64,000 bases of DNA from Streptomyces cucumeris (GCF_024295805.1 NZ_JANCLX010000003.1:367597-431596); one strand, 5' to 3'; counted from the first letter of the stretch, positions 1 to 10,286 are shown. The notes: generated by a model from the letters alone, not told the origin. Program-made: numbers and translations.

Positions 1-55
1 TCTGTTGATTCCTGTGCGATATGGCAGGACCAACGTCCTACATATGAGGCGTGCC

Positions 56-1954
56 ATGACCATGCGTCAGCGATACCCCCTGTTCAGATCCAAGCCGGCA
101 CTCGCGGCCGCGCTGGCAGCCGTGCTGGGCGGTGCGGCCCTGACCGCGCCCCGGGCCGGTGCCGAAGGAAGCGGTGTGTCCTGGGAGGTGAGGCAGCCGC
201 AGTCCTCCTCACGGGCCCTCAGCGCCACCGTCGCGCTGGACGGCTCCGGAGCACTCACCCTCGCGGTCCGCCGCGGCGGGACGACCGTTCTGCAACCGGC
301 GCCGGTCGGCCTGGTCACCGACAAGGCCGATCTGACCACCGGACTGCGGCCCGAGGGCCGCAGCGATCGCACCGTCACCGAGAAGTACACCGCCACCACG
401 GGAAAACGCCTCGATCGTGTCGCCCGGATGCATGAGACCAGGCTGTCCTTCACCGGGGCCCGCGGAACCCGGATCGATGTGGTGGTCAGGGTCTCCGACC
501 AGGGCGTCGCCTACCGCTATGCGCTGCCGGACACCAAGGACGGCAGCGTCCGCCGCGAGGCGTCGGCGTTCCAGCTCCCCGGGAACGCCTCGGCGTGGCT
601 GACCCCCTACGAGGCCTCCCATGAACAGCACCACACGAAGAGCACCGCCTCCGGGGCCGCCGACGGCTCCTACGGGTACCCCGCCCTGTTCCGCACCGGC
701 AGCTCCTACGTCCTGCTGTCGGAGTCCGGTGTGGGCGGTGGCTACTCCGGCAGCCGGCTGACCCACACCTCCGGCAGCGGACGCTACTCGCTCGCCCTGG
801 CCGACAGCCGGGTCTCCATCGACGGCGCGCTGACCACCCCCTGGCGCGCCGCCGTCATCGGTGACCTCCAGGGCGTCACCCAGTCGACGTTCACCGACGA
901 CATCGCCCCGGCCTCCCGGATCGGGGACACCTCATGGATCCGTCCGGGCAAGGTGGCCTGGTCCTGGCTGGCGGGCGGCAGGCCGGTGCAGCGCAGCCTG
1001 GAGAGCCAGAAGAAGTTCGTGGACTACAGCGCCGCACACGGCTGGCCCTACACGCTGGTCGACGACGGATGGGCCGACGAGAAGTGGATGCCCGAACTCG
1101 TCGACTACGCCTCCTCGCGCGGGGTCAGGATCCTGGTGTGGATGCGGTGGACCGATCTGGACACCGCCGCCGAACGGAACACGACGCTCTCGCGGATGAA
1201 CGACTGGGGCGTCGCCGGGCTGAAGCTGGACTTCATCGGCTCCGAGTCCCAGCAGCGCTTCCGGTGGTACGACGACGTCCTCAAGGCGACCGCCGACCAC
1301 AAGCTGCTCGTCAACTTCCACGGCTCGACGGTCCCCAACGGTATGCAGCGCACCTGGCCGCATGTGATGACGCTGGAGGCGGTGCGCGGTGCCGAGTACC
1401 GCAACGGGGTGGCCGGCGATCTGGCGACGTACCCCTTCACCCGGAACGTCGTGGGCTCCATGGACTACACCCCCATGGCACTCCAGCGAGGCAGTCATCC
1501 GCACTCCACCGCGGCCGAGTTGGCGCTGTCGGTCGTCTACGAATCCGGTTTCCAGAACTTCGCCGGATCGCTCGAGACCTACGGCAGGCATCCGCAGATG
1601 GAACGCTTCCTGGAGCAGGTTCCCACGGTCTGGGACGACACACGGCTGCTGTCCGGCCGGCCCGGAGGCGGTGCGACGTTCGCCCGCCGCAGCCAGGACC
1701 GCTGGTTCCTGGGGTCCTATCTGACCGGTGGCGCACACACCGAACGGACGCCACTGCGCTTCCTCGGCAGCGGTCGCTGGCTGGTGGAGACGGTGCGGGA
1801 CGGCAGGGACGGACTGATCCGGGAGACGCGCCGGGTGGACAGCGGGGACACCCTCACCGTTGCGGTTCCGGCCAAGGGCGGATTCGTCGCCGTGGCCTGT
1901 CCCGACAAGCCCGGCCTGAAAACCTGCGACCGGCCGGTCAGGCGCGGCAAGTGA
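56..1954 (+). CDS. Secreted glycoside hydrolase family 97 protein (alpha-glucosidase/alpha-galactosidase type)
   Basis: 632 aa. The N-terminus is a signal peptide (positive residues, then an Ala-rich hydrophobic stretch ending near APRAGA), so the enzyme is exported. The order matches GH97: an N-terminal beta-sandwich (roughly residues 40-270), a central TIM barrel containing KLDFIGSES and LEAVRGAEYR, which carry the conserved acidic residues, and a C-terminal all-beta domain. The family hydrolyses alpha-linked glucose or galactose; which one cannot be read here. The ATG at 56 is chosen because GAGG lies six bases upstream. In-frame starts also exist at 5, 44 and 62. The gene begins almost at the window edge, so its promoter and any upstream partner are not visible. 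Confidence 0.88.
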   Translation: MTMRQRYPLFRSKPALAAALAAVLGGAALTAPRAGAEGSGVSWEVRQPQSSSRALSATVALDGSGALTLAVRRGGTTVLQPAPVGLVTDKADLTTGLRPEGRSDRTVTEKYTATTGKRLDRVARMHETRLSFTGARGTRIDVVVRVSDQGVAYRYALPDTKDGSVRREASAFQLPGNASAWLTPYEASHEQHHTKSTASGAADGSYGYPALFRTGSSYVLLSESGVGGGYSGSRLTHTSGSGRYSLALADSRVSIDGALTTPWRAAVIGDLQGVTQSTFTDDIAPASRIGDTSWIRPGKVAWSWLAGGRPVQRSLESQKKFVDYSAAHGWPYTLVDDGWADEKWMPELVDYASSRGVRILVWMRWTDLDTAAERNTTLSRMNDWGVAGLKLDFIGSESQQRFRWYDDVLKATADHKLLVNFHGSTVPNGMQRTWPHVMTLEAVRGAEYRNGVAGDLATYPFTRNVVGSMDYTPMALQRGSHPHSTAAELALSVVYESGFQNFAGSLETYGRHPQMERFLEQVPTVWDDTRLLSGRPGGGATFARRSQDRWFLGSYLTGGAHTERTPLRFLGSGRWLVETVRDGRDGLIRETRRVDSGDTLTVAVPAKGGFVAVACPDKPGLKTCDRPVRRGK

Positions 1955-2001
1955 CCAGCGGGCCCGCCGCGTTGTCGGTGGCGGGTGGCAGCATCGGGCG
2001 C

Positions 2002-3894
2002 ATGACGAAGACCACGGCATTCGACTGGCGATCCTTCCTCCTCAAGTGGTCCGGGGAGTGGGCGGATGCGCAGCCGGAGGACGAGACGCGGGACGAGGAC
2101 GACGAGGCCGCGCGACGCGCGCGGTGGCTCGGATTCCCGCCCGCGTCGGAGGAGCGCATCGCGGCCATGGAGGAGCGGATCGGCCGGCGGATGCCCCCGT
2201 CGTACCGGGAGTTCCTCAAGGTCAGTGACGGGTGGCGGCACGCGGGCGGGTTCGTGTGGCTGCTGGCGGGGACCGAGGGGGCGCGCTGGCACAACAACGA
2301 GTCGGAACTCGCGGACCTCTTCGAGGAGTACCTGGACGAGGAATCCGGGCCGGAGGAGCGGGTGGAGGCGGACATCTGGCGCCGCGGACTGCAGCTCGAC
2401 GTCGAGTCCGACGTCACCCACGTCCTGATGGATCCCGAGGACGTGGACGAGGCCGGCGAATGGGCCGTGTACACCTGGGCGAGCTGGCGGGCCGAACCGC
2501 CCGAACGGCATGCGGACTTCCGGGAGTTCATGCGGGAGATGTACCGGGAGTTCCACAGCCTGCGGGCGAACGGGAGCGAGAAGGAGCCGGAATTCGTCAA
2601 CGACACGACACGGGACCTGGACGCCCTGGTGGCGGAGGCCCGGCTGGAGGCGCTGCGCGGGGGCTGGGAAGGGGCGCTGAAAACGCTGGAGGAGCCCAAG
2701 GACTACGGCAGGCCGCGGGCCGCCGCACTGGACGACCAGATACGCCACCTGCTCGGGCAGACCGCCGCGGTCCGCTTCGAGGGCCTGGTGACGGACCGGC
2801 GGTACGCATCCGAGCTGTTGCCCCCGCTGGTCGCCGAACACGCGGAGCACTCGTACCGCGACGACGCCACGCTGATGTTCGATCTGCGCGGCGCGGACAA
2901 GGACGTGGTGGCGCTGGCCCACGCGACACTGGACCAGGTGCGGAACGGCACGTACCGGTACACCGCGGCCGGACCGTTCGGAGAGGCGGTCGAGCGGGCG
3001 CGCGAGCTGGCGCGCTGGGGGGACACCGACGGGGCGTGGCGGACGCTCATCGACGCACTGCCCCGGTGGGAGCCGCTGGGACCGGACCACCTCGTACCGC
3101 TGGGGTGGGTGGCCGATCCTCTGCTCGGTCCGCTGCTGACCCCGGAGCGGGGCCGTGAGCTGCTGTCCGTTCCCCGGGGCGGGCAGCCGGGTGAGGCGCA
3201 GGGGCCCGCGGCGGGGCTCGACCCGGGTGGCCTGGCGTGGCTCGCGGAGCCGGATCCGAGCAACAGCCGCGCGTCCTACCGGTTCGTCCTGGTGGAGGGT
3301 GCGGAGCCGCAGGAGGTGCCCGGACGTCTGGCGGACGGGGACGGCGCCGTGCTGGACGAGCCCATGTCCCTCTGGGAGGCCCGCCGGCGGCCGCGGGACG
3401 GCCGCCAGGAGTTCTCCTCCTATGACGACAGGGCGCTCATGGCGGTCGGCCGGGCCGGCACCGGTTGGAGCTTCGCCTTCGACGACGACCCTGCCCCGTT
3501 CGACCGGCGGCGGTTCGTCTCCCCGGCCGCGGCGGCAAGCGGGGGCACCCGCGCGGTGGTGGTGTGGAGCGGTCTGAGGGAATGGCGCGGGGAACCGTTC
3601 TTCCACCTCTCGGTGGCGCAGGACGGGGCCGAGCAGTACGCGTTCACCTACGCGGACGGAGAGGTCCGCTCGCACGGGGAGATTCCGCGGGCGCTCGACC
3701 CGGGCCGGTTCTTCGGCGATCCGGAGGACATCACCGCGGTGGAACGGTCGCTGCTGGAGGCGTTGACCGGGGAGTTCGGCGCCTGTCTGCCCCGTCACGC
3801 CATCGAGAACGGGCGGCTGCACACATTCACCACCCGCTCCTGGACACGGCCGCCCAAGGACGGCGAGACATACGCGGTGATCCATGTGATGTGA
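2002..3894 (+). CDS. SMI1/KNR4 family protein
   Basis: 630 aa, 47 bp after the GH97 gene. Residues about 45-180 match the SMI1/KNR4 (SUKH) fold: ASEERIAAMEERIGRRMPPSYREFLKVSDGW followed by a Trp-rich beta segment. The rest has no domain I recognise; it is acidic and Trp-rich and contains helical repeats. SUKH proteins are often immunity proteins against polymorphic toxins or regulatory scaffolds, but no toxin gene adjoins it, so the role is open. The start at 2002 is the first ATG whose reading enters the SUKH domain; the reading frame itself is open much further upstream, in shadow of the GH97 gene. No strong ribosome binding site precedes it. Confidence 0.85.
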   Translation: MTKTTAFDWRSFLLKWSGEWADAQPEDETRDEDDEAARRARWLGFPPASEERIAAMEERIGRRMPPSYREFLKVSDGWRHAGGFVWLLAGTEGARWHNNESELADLFEEYLDEESGPEERVEADIWRRGLQLDVESDVTHVLMDPEDVDEAGEWAVYTWASWRAEPPERHADFREFMREMYREFHSLRANGSEKEPEFVNDTTRDLDALVAEARLEALRGGWEGALKTLEEPKDYGRPRAAALDDQIRHLLGQTAAVRFEGLVTDRRYASELLPPLVAEHAEHSYRDDATLMFDLRGADKDVVALAHATLDQVRNGTYRYTAAGPFGEAVERARELARWGDTDGAWRTLIDALPRWEPLGPDHLVPLGWVADPLLGPLLTPERGRELLSVPRGGQPGEAQGPAAGLDPGGLAWLAEPDPSNSRASYRFVLVEGAEPQEVPGRLADGDGAVLDEPMSLWEARRRPRDGRQEFSSYDDRALMAVGRAGTGWSFAFDDDPAPFDRRRFVSPAAAASGGTRAVVVWSGLREWRGEPFFHLSVAQDGAEQYAFTYADGEVRSHGEIPRALDPGRFFGDPEDITAVERSLLEALTGEFGACLPRHAIENGRLHTFTTRSWTRPPKDGETYAVIHVM

Positions 3895-3937
3895 CAGCAC
3901 GCGTCCCCGGGATGTCGGTACCGCCCCGCGGCCGGGT

Positions 3938-6900
3938 TCAGCAGGTGTCGCGGTACGGGACGTCCGGGATGTACGTGGACCAGTCGGCGCGGGACAGACC
4001 GCCGCCCGCGCGTTCGCAGATTGCTTCGGTGGCGCGGGCGGGGTCGACGGGATACTCCCGGAGGGGGATTCGGGCCCCGGTCACGAACAGGGTCCGGTCG
4101 TCGGGGCCGAACGCGACTGCAAGAACGGGGTCGGTGCCGCCGGTGAACGTGGTCCCCAGCGGGCGCCCCGAGGCGGTGTCCCACAGCCGTACCGTGCCGT
4201 TCGCACCCGCCACGGCCAGGGTCGCGCCGTCGTGCGCGTAGGCGAGGGCGGTCACCGGCTCCCCCGTCCGGGCCCGGTCCGCGTACGTTCCGGAGAGGGA
4301 GCCCAGGGCGCGCATCCCGTCGTCGTCATACACGTTCACCCGGCCGGAGTCGCCACCCAGGGCGAGCCGTTCACCGTCGGGACTGTAGGCGAGCGCTTGG
4401 GCGTCGTGCTGCTCGACCACACCCGAGACCTGGCGGGCCGAGGGCAGGGTGAAGCCGACCCCGTGCGTGGTGGCCAGGCGTCGTCCGTCGGGGCGCACCG
4501 CCATGGCGCCGGCCGGAGGAACCGACCAGGACAGTCTGCCACGGGCCTTCTCGGTATGCTCCGCCACCTCGGTGCGGCGCCGTGCGTCCCACTTCTCCAG
4601 CACGGAGTCCTGCCGAAGGACGAAGAGGGAGGAGCCGTCCGGGCTCAGCGCGATGGCGTCGGCGCTCTCCTTCTCCTTGCCGCCCGTCGCGAGCACCAGC
4701 TCCGCGCGCTTGCGGTGGTTCCGCAGATCCCACACCGTGATCCGCTCCGGGCGCCCCCTGGTGCCGTCCGAGCCGGCGCGCACCTTCGGGGCGCCGACCC
4801 CGTAGGCCAGAGTCCGCCCGTCGCCACTGAACGTCAGATACGCCCAGCACTGTTCGCTCTTCCGCCGCGTCCGGTCGACCGTGCCGCAGTCGACCGACGG
4901 CAGCGGGGTCGCCCGGCCGCCGCCCGTGGGCCGTATCTCGAACCGCATCCGCTCCCCGTGGCGGCGGGCGGTGACGACCATCCGGCCGTCGGGACTGAAC
5001 GCGGCCTTCTGGGCTGGTTCCCCGCGCCGGGGGGAGGTGACGGCATCGCCCAGGAACAGGGTCCGCACGGCACCGGTGCTGTCGCCGGCCCCCTCCTGGT
5101 ACCGGATCACGCCCCGGTCGGCATCGAGCCAGTGGCCCCTGATGTACGGGTCGACCAGCCGGTGCGAGTAGACCGCCTCGGCGGAGTCCGCGGAGATCCG
5201 CCACAGTGTGATCCTCTGGTCGCCCACCGTGGAGACGAACCGCCCGTCGCGGCTGAAGCGAACGCCTTCCGGCTTGTCGCCCTCGTACGGGATCCGCACC
5301 GTCTTCCCGGACCTCAGGTCCCAGATGACCGGCTTTTCGCGACCGACCGCCAGCCTCCTGCCCCGCGGATCGAACTCCCACGCGGTGCCGCTGCCCGGGC
5401 TCTTGGTGGTGCCGCAGACGGCGCTCGACAGCGCCGCCGCGCGGGGCGGGCGCACCCGACGCCGCGCGACGGTGTCCCAGAGCTCCAGGGAACGCCCCGC
5501 GCACAGCGTCATAAGCCGGTCGTCCGGGCTTGCCAACGGCCCGTAGACGTCCTTGCCCTCGTGCCGGAACACCCAGCGTCCGCGCCGTACATCCCACATC
5601 CCGGCCGAGTGGCGGTCGGACAGGAGCACCGTGCGCCCGCTCGGGGCGTACTGGGCGTTCGTATCCTCGGTGGAGGGAGCGGGGCGCGGGCCGACCGGCT
5701 TCCCGGTGGCGAGGTCACGGACGGTCAACCGGTCACCCGCCGCCACCAGCAACCGCCGCCCGTCCGGGGACAGGTCCACCGCCTGCTCCCCGCCGGGCAG
5801 CCGGAGTTCGCCGGTCCGGCGGTGACCGGCCACATCCCAGCGCTGTGCCCGGCCGGCCACGACCCGCACCAGCGTCCGCCCGTCCTCGCTGACGTACTGC
5901 TCCCCTTCGGCTACCGCGCCGGGAACGGTGAAGGAGTCCTGCTCCTGCTGCGTCACCGCCCCCAGCAGCGCCGCCCGCGCCTCGTCGGTACGGCTGATCC
6001 GCCACGCGGCGGCGCTCAGCCGCAGTGCCGTCACCGGGTCGGCGGAGCGCATGGTCTCCGCGATCGACGCGATGCGGCGGGAGGTGGCCTCCGCACGGCG
6101 CCGGTCGCCCTCACGGTTCTGCTGCCAGGCCGCCACTCCCGCCACCATCGCCAGGACGAGCAGCAGGGACAGCGTGCCGACCACGGCGCGGACCCGGCGG
6201 CGCTCGCGCCGCCGCCCGTCGCTGCTCGCGGTGAGGAACGCCCCCTCCAGGGAGGTGAGGGCGGCTCGTTCGCGGGCCGGGCCGAACGCCTCCTCCGCCT
6301 CCGCCAACCGTGCCCCGCGGTACAGCGCGCCGGGATCCCGGCGCAGCCCCTGCCACGCCCGCGCCGCCTCCGTCAGCTTCCGGTGGACGCGCAGCCGTCC
6401 GCGGTCCTCCTCGATCCAGCCCCGCAGCCGCGGCCAGGCGGTGATCAGCGCCTCGTGTGCGAGGTCCACCACCCCGTCGTCGACGGTCACCAGGCGGGCC
6501 CGGACCAGACGTTCCAGCACCACCGAGGTGTCGTCCGGCGCATCCTCCGGTGTGCCGTCCCCCTCCAACTCGGCCCGGTCCACCGGGCGCCTGGTGTCCT
6601 GTGCCCCCTCGCCCGGGGTGATCAGCCGCAGCAGGATCCGACGGGCCAGCTCCGCCTGGGGTGTGGACAGTTCACCGTGGACCCGCTCCGCCGTAGCGGC
6701 GATCGCACCGTGGACACCGCCGACGGACTCGTACGCCTCCTCCGTCAGCGTCCGTCCGCGCCGCCGCCGCCAGGTCTCCAGCAGGGCGTGGGACATCAGC
6801 GGCAGACCGCCCGGTTCATCGGCGACCTCGGCCACGATCCGGGCGGTCAGCGACCGCTCCACGATCAGGCCCGCCGCGGCGGCCGGTTTCACGATCGCCT

Positions 6901-7753
6901 CGCGCAGCTCGGCCGGTCCCATCGGGCCGACGAGCAGCGTGGCATCGCGCAGTGCGGCCGTCAGCCCGCGGTGTGCGGCGCAGTGGCCGAAGAAGTCGGC
7001 CCGTACGGCGATGACGACGCGCAGCCGGCTCCCCGGATCGCATGCGGCGAGCAGCGCGTTGATGAACTCTCTGCGCTCCACCGCTTCCTGACAGAGCGTG
7101 AACACTTCCTCGAACTGATCGACGATCAGCCAGGTGTCACCGTCTCCCGCTTTCGCCGTCAGCGCCGCGCGGTGGGTGCGGGCCGGGTGCTCGCCCGGGG
7201 TCAGCAGCCGGATGACGGCGGGCGGCGGTGCCGCCGACCGGGCACCGCCGCCGGCCCCGGGGTCCCGGAGGGCGGGGATCAGGCCCGCGCGCAGGAGTGA
7301 GGACTTGCCGCTTCCGGAGGGGCCGAAGACGGCGGTGAACCGATGGCTCCGCACCAGCTCCACGACATCGGCGGCCAGCCGGTCGCGGCCGAAGAAGCGC
7401 TCGTGGTCGCCCGGTTCGAAGCGGGCCAGGCCGCGATAAGGCGGGTCGGCGCCGTCGTCCCCGGCCCGCTCCACGGCCGCCGACTCCGCCGCCTCCGCGG
7501 CCGCCTCCCGCCAGCGCTCCTCCCACTCCGCCCGGTCCCCGCCACAGACCTCGGCGTACGCCAGCGCCACCGGCAGCGAGGGCAACTGCTCGCCCGCCGC
7601 CGCCTGCGACAGGGTCGTGACCGAGTACCGCGCCCGCTGCGCCATCGCCCGGTAGGTCGGCCCACCGGCCTCCTGACGGAGCTTGCGCAGCTCGTAGGCG
7701 AAGCGCTCAACCGGACCCGCGCTCGGGTCCACCGGCCTCTCACGACGCCCCAC
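3938..7753 (-). CDS. HTH-STAND ATPase with C-terminal WD40 repeats
   Basis: 1271 aa. The order is an XRE-like helix-turn-helix (first ~75 residues, FAYELRKLRQEAGGPTYRAM), a novel-STAND (nSTAND1) NTPase with Walker A GPSGSGKSS near residue 145 and Walker B LIVDQFEE near 210, a helical arm, one transmembrane helix near 520-542 (LSLLLVLAMVAGVAAW), then WD40 repeats (about 640-1260) with many SPDGR and W-D signatures. STAND ATPases are signal-transducing switches; the WD40 propeller would sense a ligand and the ATPase would oligomerise. The GTG at 7753 has a strong GGGGGAGGGGG site upstream; an ATG at 7861 is in frame but would add a disordered tail. It runs toward the SMI1 gene and diverges from the secreted repeat protein. 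Confidence 0.88.
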   Translation of the reverse strand: MGRRERPVDPSAGPVERFAYELRKLRQEAGGPTYRAMAQRARYSVTTLSQAAAGEQLPSLPVALAYAEVCGGDRAEWEERWREAAAEAAESAAVERAGDDGADPPYRGLARFEPGDHERFFGRDRLAADVVELVRSHRFTAVFGPSGSGKSSLLRAGLIPALRDPGAGGGARSAAPPPAVIRLLTPGEHPARTHRAALTAKAGDGDTWLIVDQFEEVFTLCQEAVERREFINALLAACDPGSRLRVVIAVRADFFGHCAAHRGLTAALRDATLLVGPMGPAELREAIVKPAAAAGLIVERSLTARIVAEVADEPGGLPLMSHALLETWRRRRGRTLTEEAYESVGGVHGAIAATAERVHGELSTPQAELARRILLRLITPGEGAQDTRRPVDRAELEGDGTPEDAPDDTSVVLERLVRARLVTVDDGVVDLAHEALITAWPRLRGWIEEDRGRLRVHRKLTEAARAWQGLRRDPGALYRGARLAEAEEAFGPARERAALTSLEGAFLTASSDGRRRERRRVRAVVGTLSLLLVLAMVAGVAAWQQNREGDRRRAEATSRRIASIAETMRSADPVTALRLSAAAWRISRTDEARAALLGAVTQQEQDSFTVPGAVAEGEQYVSEDGRTLVRVVAGRAQRWDVAGHRRTGELRLPGGEQAVDLSPDGRRLLVAAGDRLTVRDLATGKPVGPRPAPSTEDTNAQYAPSGRTVLLSDRHSAGMWDVRRGRWVFRHEGKDVYGPLASPDDRLMTLCAGRSLELWDTVARRRVRPPRAAALSSAVCGTTKSPGSGTAWEFDPRGRRLAVGREKPVIWDLRSGKTVRIPYEGDKPEGVRFSRDGRFVSTVGDQRITLWRISADSAEAVYSHRLVDPYIRGHWLDADRGVIRYQEGAGDSTGAVRTLFLGDAVTSPRRGEPAQKAAFSPDGRMVVTARRHGERMRFEIRPTGGGRATPLPSVDCGTVDRTRRKSEQCWAYLTFSGDGRTLAYGVGAPKVRAGSDGTRGRPERITVWDLRNHRKRAELVLATGGKEKESADAIALSPDGSSLFVLRQDSVLEKWDARRRTEVAEHTEKARGRLSWSVPPAGAMAVRPDGRRLATTHGVGFTLPSARQVSGVVEQHDAQALAYSPDGERLALGGDSGRVNVYDDDGMRALGSLSGTYADRARTGEPVTALAYAHDGATLAVAGANGTVRLWDTASGRPLGTTFTGGTDPVLAVAFGPDDRTLFVTGARIPLREYPVDPARATEAICERAGGGLSRADWSTYIPDVPYRDTC

Positions 7754-7959
7754 CCGTTCCCCCTCCCCCGGTCCCCCACCGTGCTGTCCCGCTCCCCGGG
7801 CCGGCCCGACTACCGGCGCATTCACGATTGTTCGGTCCTTCGGACGGGGGCTGCCGAACAACCGTACAGCCGCTGGAATGGCGGAGCGGTCGGCTCCGGG
7901 CCCCTCGCAGGGAGCGCCCCACGGGCCGTCCGCTGACGTCGATGAGGAGAGACAGCAAC

Positions 7960-9156
7960 GTGAAAGAGTTGATCAGTACCCGCGGTATCCGCGGGGCGAT
8001 GGTGGCGTGTGCCGCGCTGACGCTGGCGGCGAGCACGATGCCGGCGTTCGCGGCCTCACCGCAGCCCGCCGGGTGGAGCGAGTCGAGGGTGACGCCGAGC
8101 GACGCCACGCTCCTGGCCTCCACGCGGCCCGACGCGCGGACCACATGGGTGGCGGGGGCGCGGTTCGTCCCCCCGGGGAATGACGACGCCGAAATGGTGC
8201 CCACCCTGTGGGAGCGCGACGAACGCAAGGGCCCCGGCTGGAAGCAGGTGAAGACGGCACCCGTACCCCGGGGCGATGACCTCCGGTTCAATGACGTCGA
8301 TGCCACGTCGGCGCGCAACGGCATGCTGGTCGGTGACTTCACCGAACGAGTCGGCGGCATCGTGACACAGCGCTGGAACGGCACGGCGTGGAAGTCCGTC
8401 GTCGCTCCGGTGCCCCGCAAGACCGTGGGTGCCGGGTTCACCTCCGTCGACACTCGCGCCGCCGACGATGCCTGGGCGGCGGGATGGACCGAGGTACACA
8501 CCGGAGGCCGCCGCATCTACGCCGGAACGCTCCAGCACTGGGACGGCACCCGCTGGAAGGCACAGAAGCTGCCGAACGTCGGTGCGGGAGGCGCGGGCTC
8601 ACCGTGGTATCTGCAGACCGTCACCGCGGTCGCCGCTGACGATGTGTGGGCCGTGGGCGGCACGGGCTTCGCAGCGCCCGTGAAGCCGGTGGTGTTGCAC
8701 TACGACGGCGTGCGCTGGAACAAGGTCGCCGTTCCTGGCCTCGGTGGCACGTCCGCGAGGCTGAATGACATCGTCCGCGGGCCGGGCGGGCAGATGTGGG
8801 CCGTGGGTACGACCCAGACGTCCGATGGCACACGGCAGGCGCTGGCGCTGCGCTACGACGGCACGAGCAAGAAGTGGACCAACGTCCCCCTGCCGACAGG
8901 GGTCAGGGAGCTGGTCAGCGCCGCGATGAGTCAGGACGGCCCGGTCGTCGTGGAGCGGAAGACGAGGGACACCAGTACCGCGCTCCGCTACTCCGGCGGA
9001 CGCTGGGTGTCGATGAAACTGCCCGCCGACGGCACCACGCCGTACACGGTGAGCGACATCTCGGTCTCGGGCCGGACCATCGACGTCATCGGTTCGCGCC
9101 CGGCCAGGGGCTCCCAGTGGGTGGGTCCCGGGTCACTGCTGACCACCCGCCAGTAA
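7960..9156 (+). CDS. Secreted tryptophan-rich repeat protein (probable beta-propeller)
   Basis: 398 aa. A clear signal peptide (MVACAALTLAASTMPAFAA) shows export. The mature part repeats a motif of the type DDVWAVGG / DDAWAAGW / MWAVGTT followed by a strand ending in RWNG or RYDG, which suggests five or six blades of a propeller. No catalytic residues are recognised, so a binding or surface role is likely. The GTG at 7960 follows AGGAGA by nine bases; the ATG at 7942 overlaps that site and is less likely. It is divergent from the STAND ATPase, 206 bp apart, and ends in a strong hairpin terminator. Confidence 0.72.
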   Translation: MKELISTRGIRGAMVACAALTLAASTMPAFAASPQPAGWSESRVTPSDATLLASTRPDARTTWVAGARFVPPGNDDAEMVPTLWERDERKGPGWKQVKTAPVPRGDDLRFNDVDATSARNGMLVGDFTERVGGIVTQRWNGTAWKSVVAPVPRKTVGAGFTSVDTRAADDAWAAGWTEVHTGGRRIYAGTLQHWDGTRWKAQKLPNVGAGGAGSPWYLQTVTAVAADDVWAVGGTGFAAPVKPVVLHYDGVRWNKVAVPGLGGTSARLNDIVRGPGGQMWAVGTTQTSDGTRQALALRYDGTSKKWTNVPLPTGVRELVSAAMSQDGPVVVERKTRDTSTALRYSGGRWVSMKLPADGTTPYTVSDISVSGRTIDVIGSRPARGSQWVGPGSLLTTRQ

Positions 9157-9168
9157 CGACGAGCGGGA

Positions 9169-9196
9169 GGGGATGGGCCGGCACCGGCCCATCCCC
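9169..9196. terminator. Bidirectional terminator between convergent genes
   Basis: A perfect 13-bp inverted repeat (GGGGATGGGCCGG, then CA, then CCGGCCCATCCCC) lies 12 bp after the propeller gene stop and just before the stop of the convergent methyltransferase gene. It probably ends transcription on both strands. Confidence 0.8.
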
Positions 9197-9202
9197 TTGC
9201 CG

Positions 9203-10051
9203 TCAGCGGGGCCGGTAGGCGGTGGCCAGAACGGAGACGGTGACCTGGTCGGGCAGGAGACCGCGCCCGGCCAGGTCCGCACCGTTCAGATGGCGTGCGC
9301 TCGGCGTCATCCCCACCAGGTCGAGGGCCTCGAGCTCGGTCAACGGCGCGACGTACTCGACCCGTTCGGTATCCGCGGCCTCGAAGAAGGGGGCCAGCGC
9401 CGTGTGCAGACGGTCTTCCTTGGTCGGGTCGATCGCCACCATCCCGGGCACCCGGCCGCGCAGTTCGCGCAGGTGCCGCGCGGTCGGGCGTACGACGACC
9501 AGCCGGCCGCCCGGGCGCAGCACCCGGTGGAACCCGGACGGGTTGCGCGGGGCGAACACGTCCAGCACGACATCGGCCATCCCGTCGGCCAGCGGGAGGG
9601 GGCGGAAGACGTCCCAGGCCGCGGCAGCCGCCCGCGGATGGGCGCGGGCCGTGGCGCGCAGGGCGCGCACCGAGGTGTCCAGGCCCAGACCGCGGGCGTC
9701 GGGCAGCCGGTCGAGGACACCGGCCAGGTAGTAGCCCGTACCGCATCCCACATCCACTACGGCGTTCCGCTCCGGCGCGGTGCCGGCCGCCAGTTCCGCC
9801 ACGGTCCGGCGGATCGGCGCGTAGCTGCCGGTGGCCAGGAACCGGTCCCGGGCCCGGGCCATGGCCGCGTCGTCGCCGCTGGTGGCGCGGGTGCCCGTCA
9901 GGAGGCTGACATAGCCGTGCCGGGAGATGTCGAAGGTGTGGCCCGCCGGGCAGCGCAGGGCGCCGCGGTCGGGGTGGAGAGGGGCGCCGCACATGGGACA
10001 GCGCAGGAGATCGAGGAACGATGCGAGGGCAGGGGGAAGCGGAACGGGCAC
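9203..10051 (-). CDS. RlmA-type 23S rRNA (guanine-N1) methyltransferase
   Basis: 282 aa. The N-terminal zinc finger (CPMCG near residue 18, CPAGHTFD near 34) is the signature of the RlmA/RrmA/TlrB family. A Rossmann methyltransferase fold follows, with SAM motif VVDVGCGTGYYL near 97. The family methylates G745 or G748 in helix 35 of 23S rRNA; members in antibiotic producers such as TlrB give macrolide resistance together with a second methyltransferase. The GTG start has AGGAG six bases upstream. No macrolide biosynthesis genes are present, so a housekeeping or intrinsic resistance role is likely; RlmAI against RlmAII specificity cannot be decided by eye. Confidence 0.87.
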   Translation of the reverse strand: MPVPLPPALASFLDLLRCPMCGAPLHPDRGALRCPAGHTFDISRHGYVSLLTGTRATSGDDAAMARARDRFLATGSYAPIRRTVAELAAGTAPERNAVVDVGCGTGYYLAGVLDRLPDARGLGLDTSVRALRATARAHPRAAAAAWDVFRPLPLADGMADVVLDVFAPRNPSGFHRVLRPGGRLVVVRPTARHLRELRGRVPGMVAIDPTKEDRLHTALAPFFEAADTERVEYVAPLTELEALDLVGMTPSARHLNGADLAGRGLLPDQVTVSVLATAYRPR

Positions 10052-10286
10052 AAGACACTCCTGGCAACGGTGAAAGGAAGGGACCGTGCCTGCGCGCGCT
10101 CAGAAGGTGGCCGTCCCCGGAGGAACGGATCGGCGTCGGCCGCTCGATACGGGCAGCGCCGGAAGATGGATCATGCGGCAGGCACGCCAAGGAGGGCGAT
10201 GCCGTCCGGCAACGCCCTCATAGCCTCCCGATCAGTGGAAGCAGCGGTGCGGGGTGCTCATGAAGTCCACACCACCACGATACAAG

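Noticed and set aside
932..2020. Long antisense frame over the GH97 gene, and similar frames over most genes
   Set aside because: High GC with G/C-rich third positions keeps antisense frames open; their products are low-complexity Arg/Pro/Ala sequence without domains.
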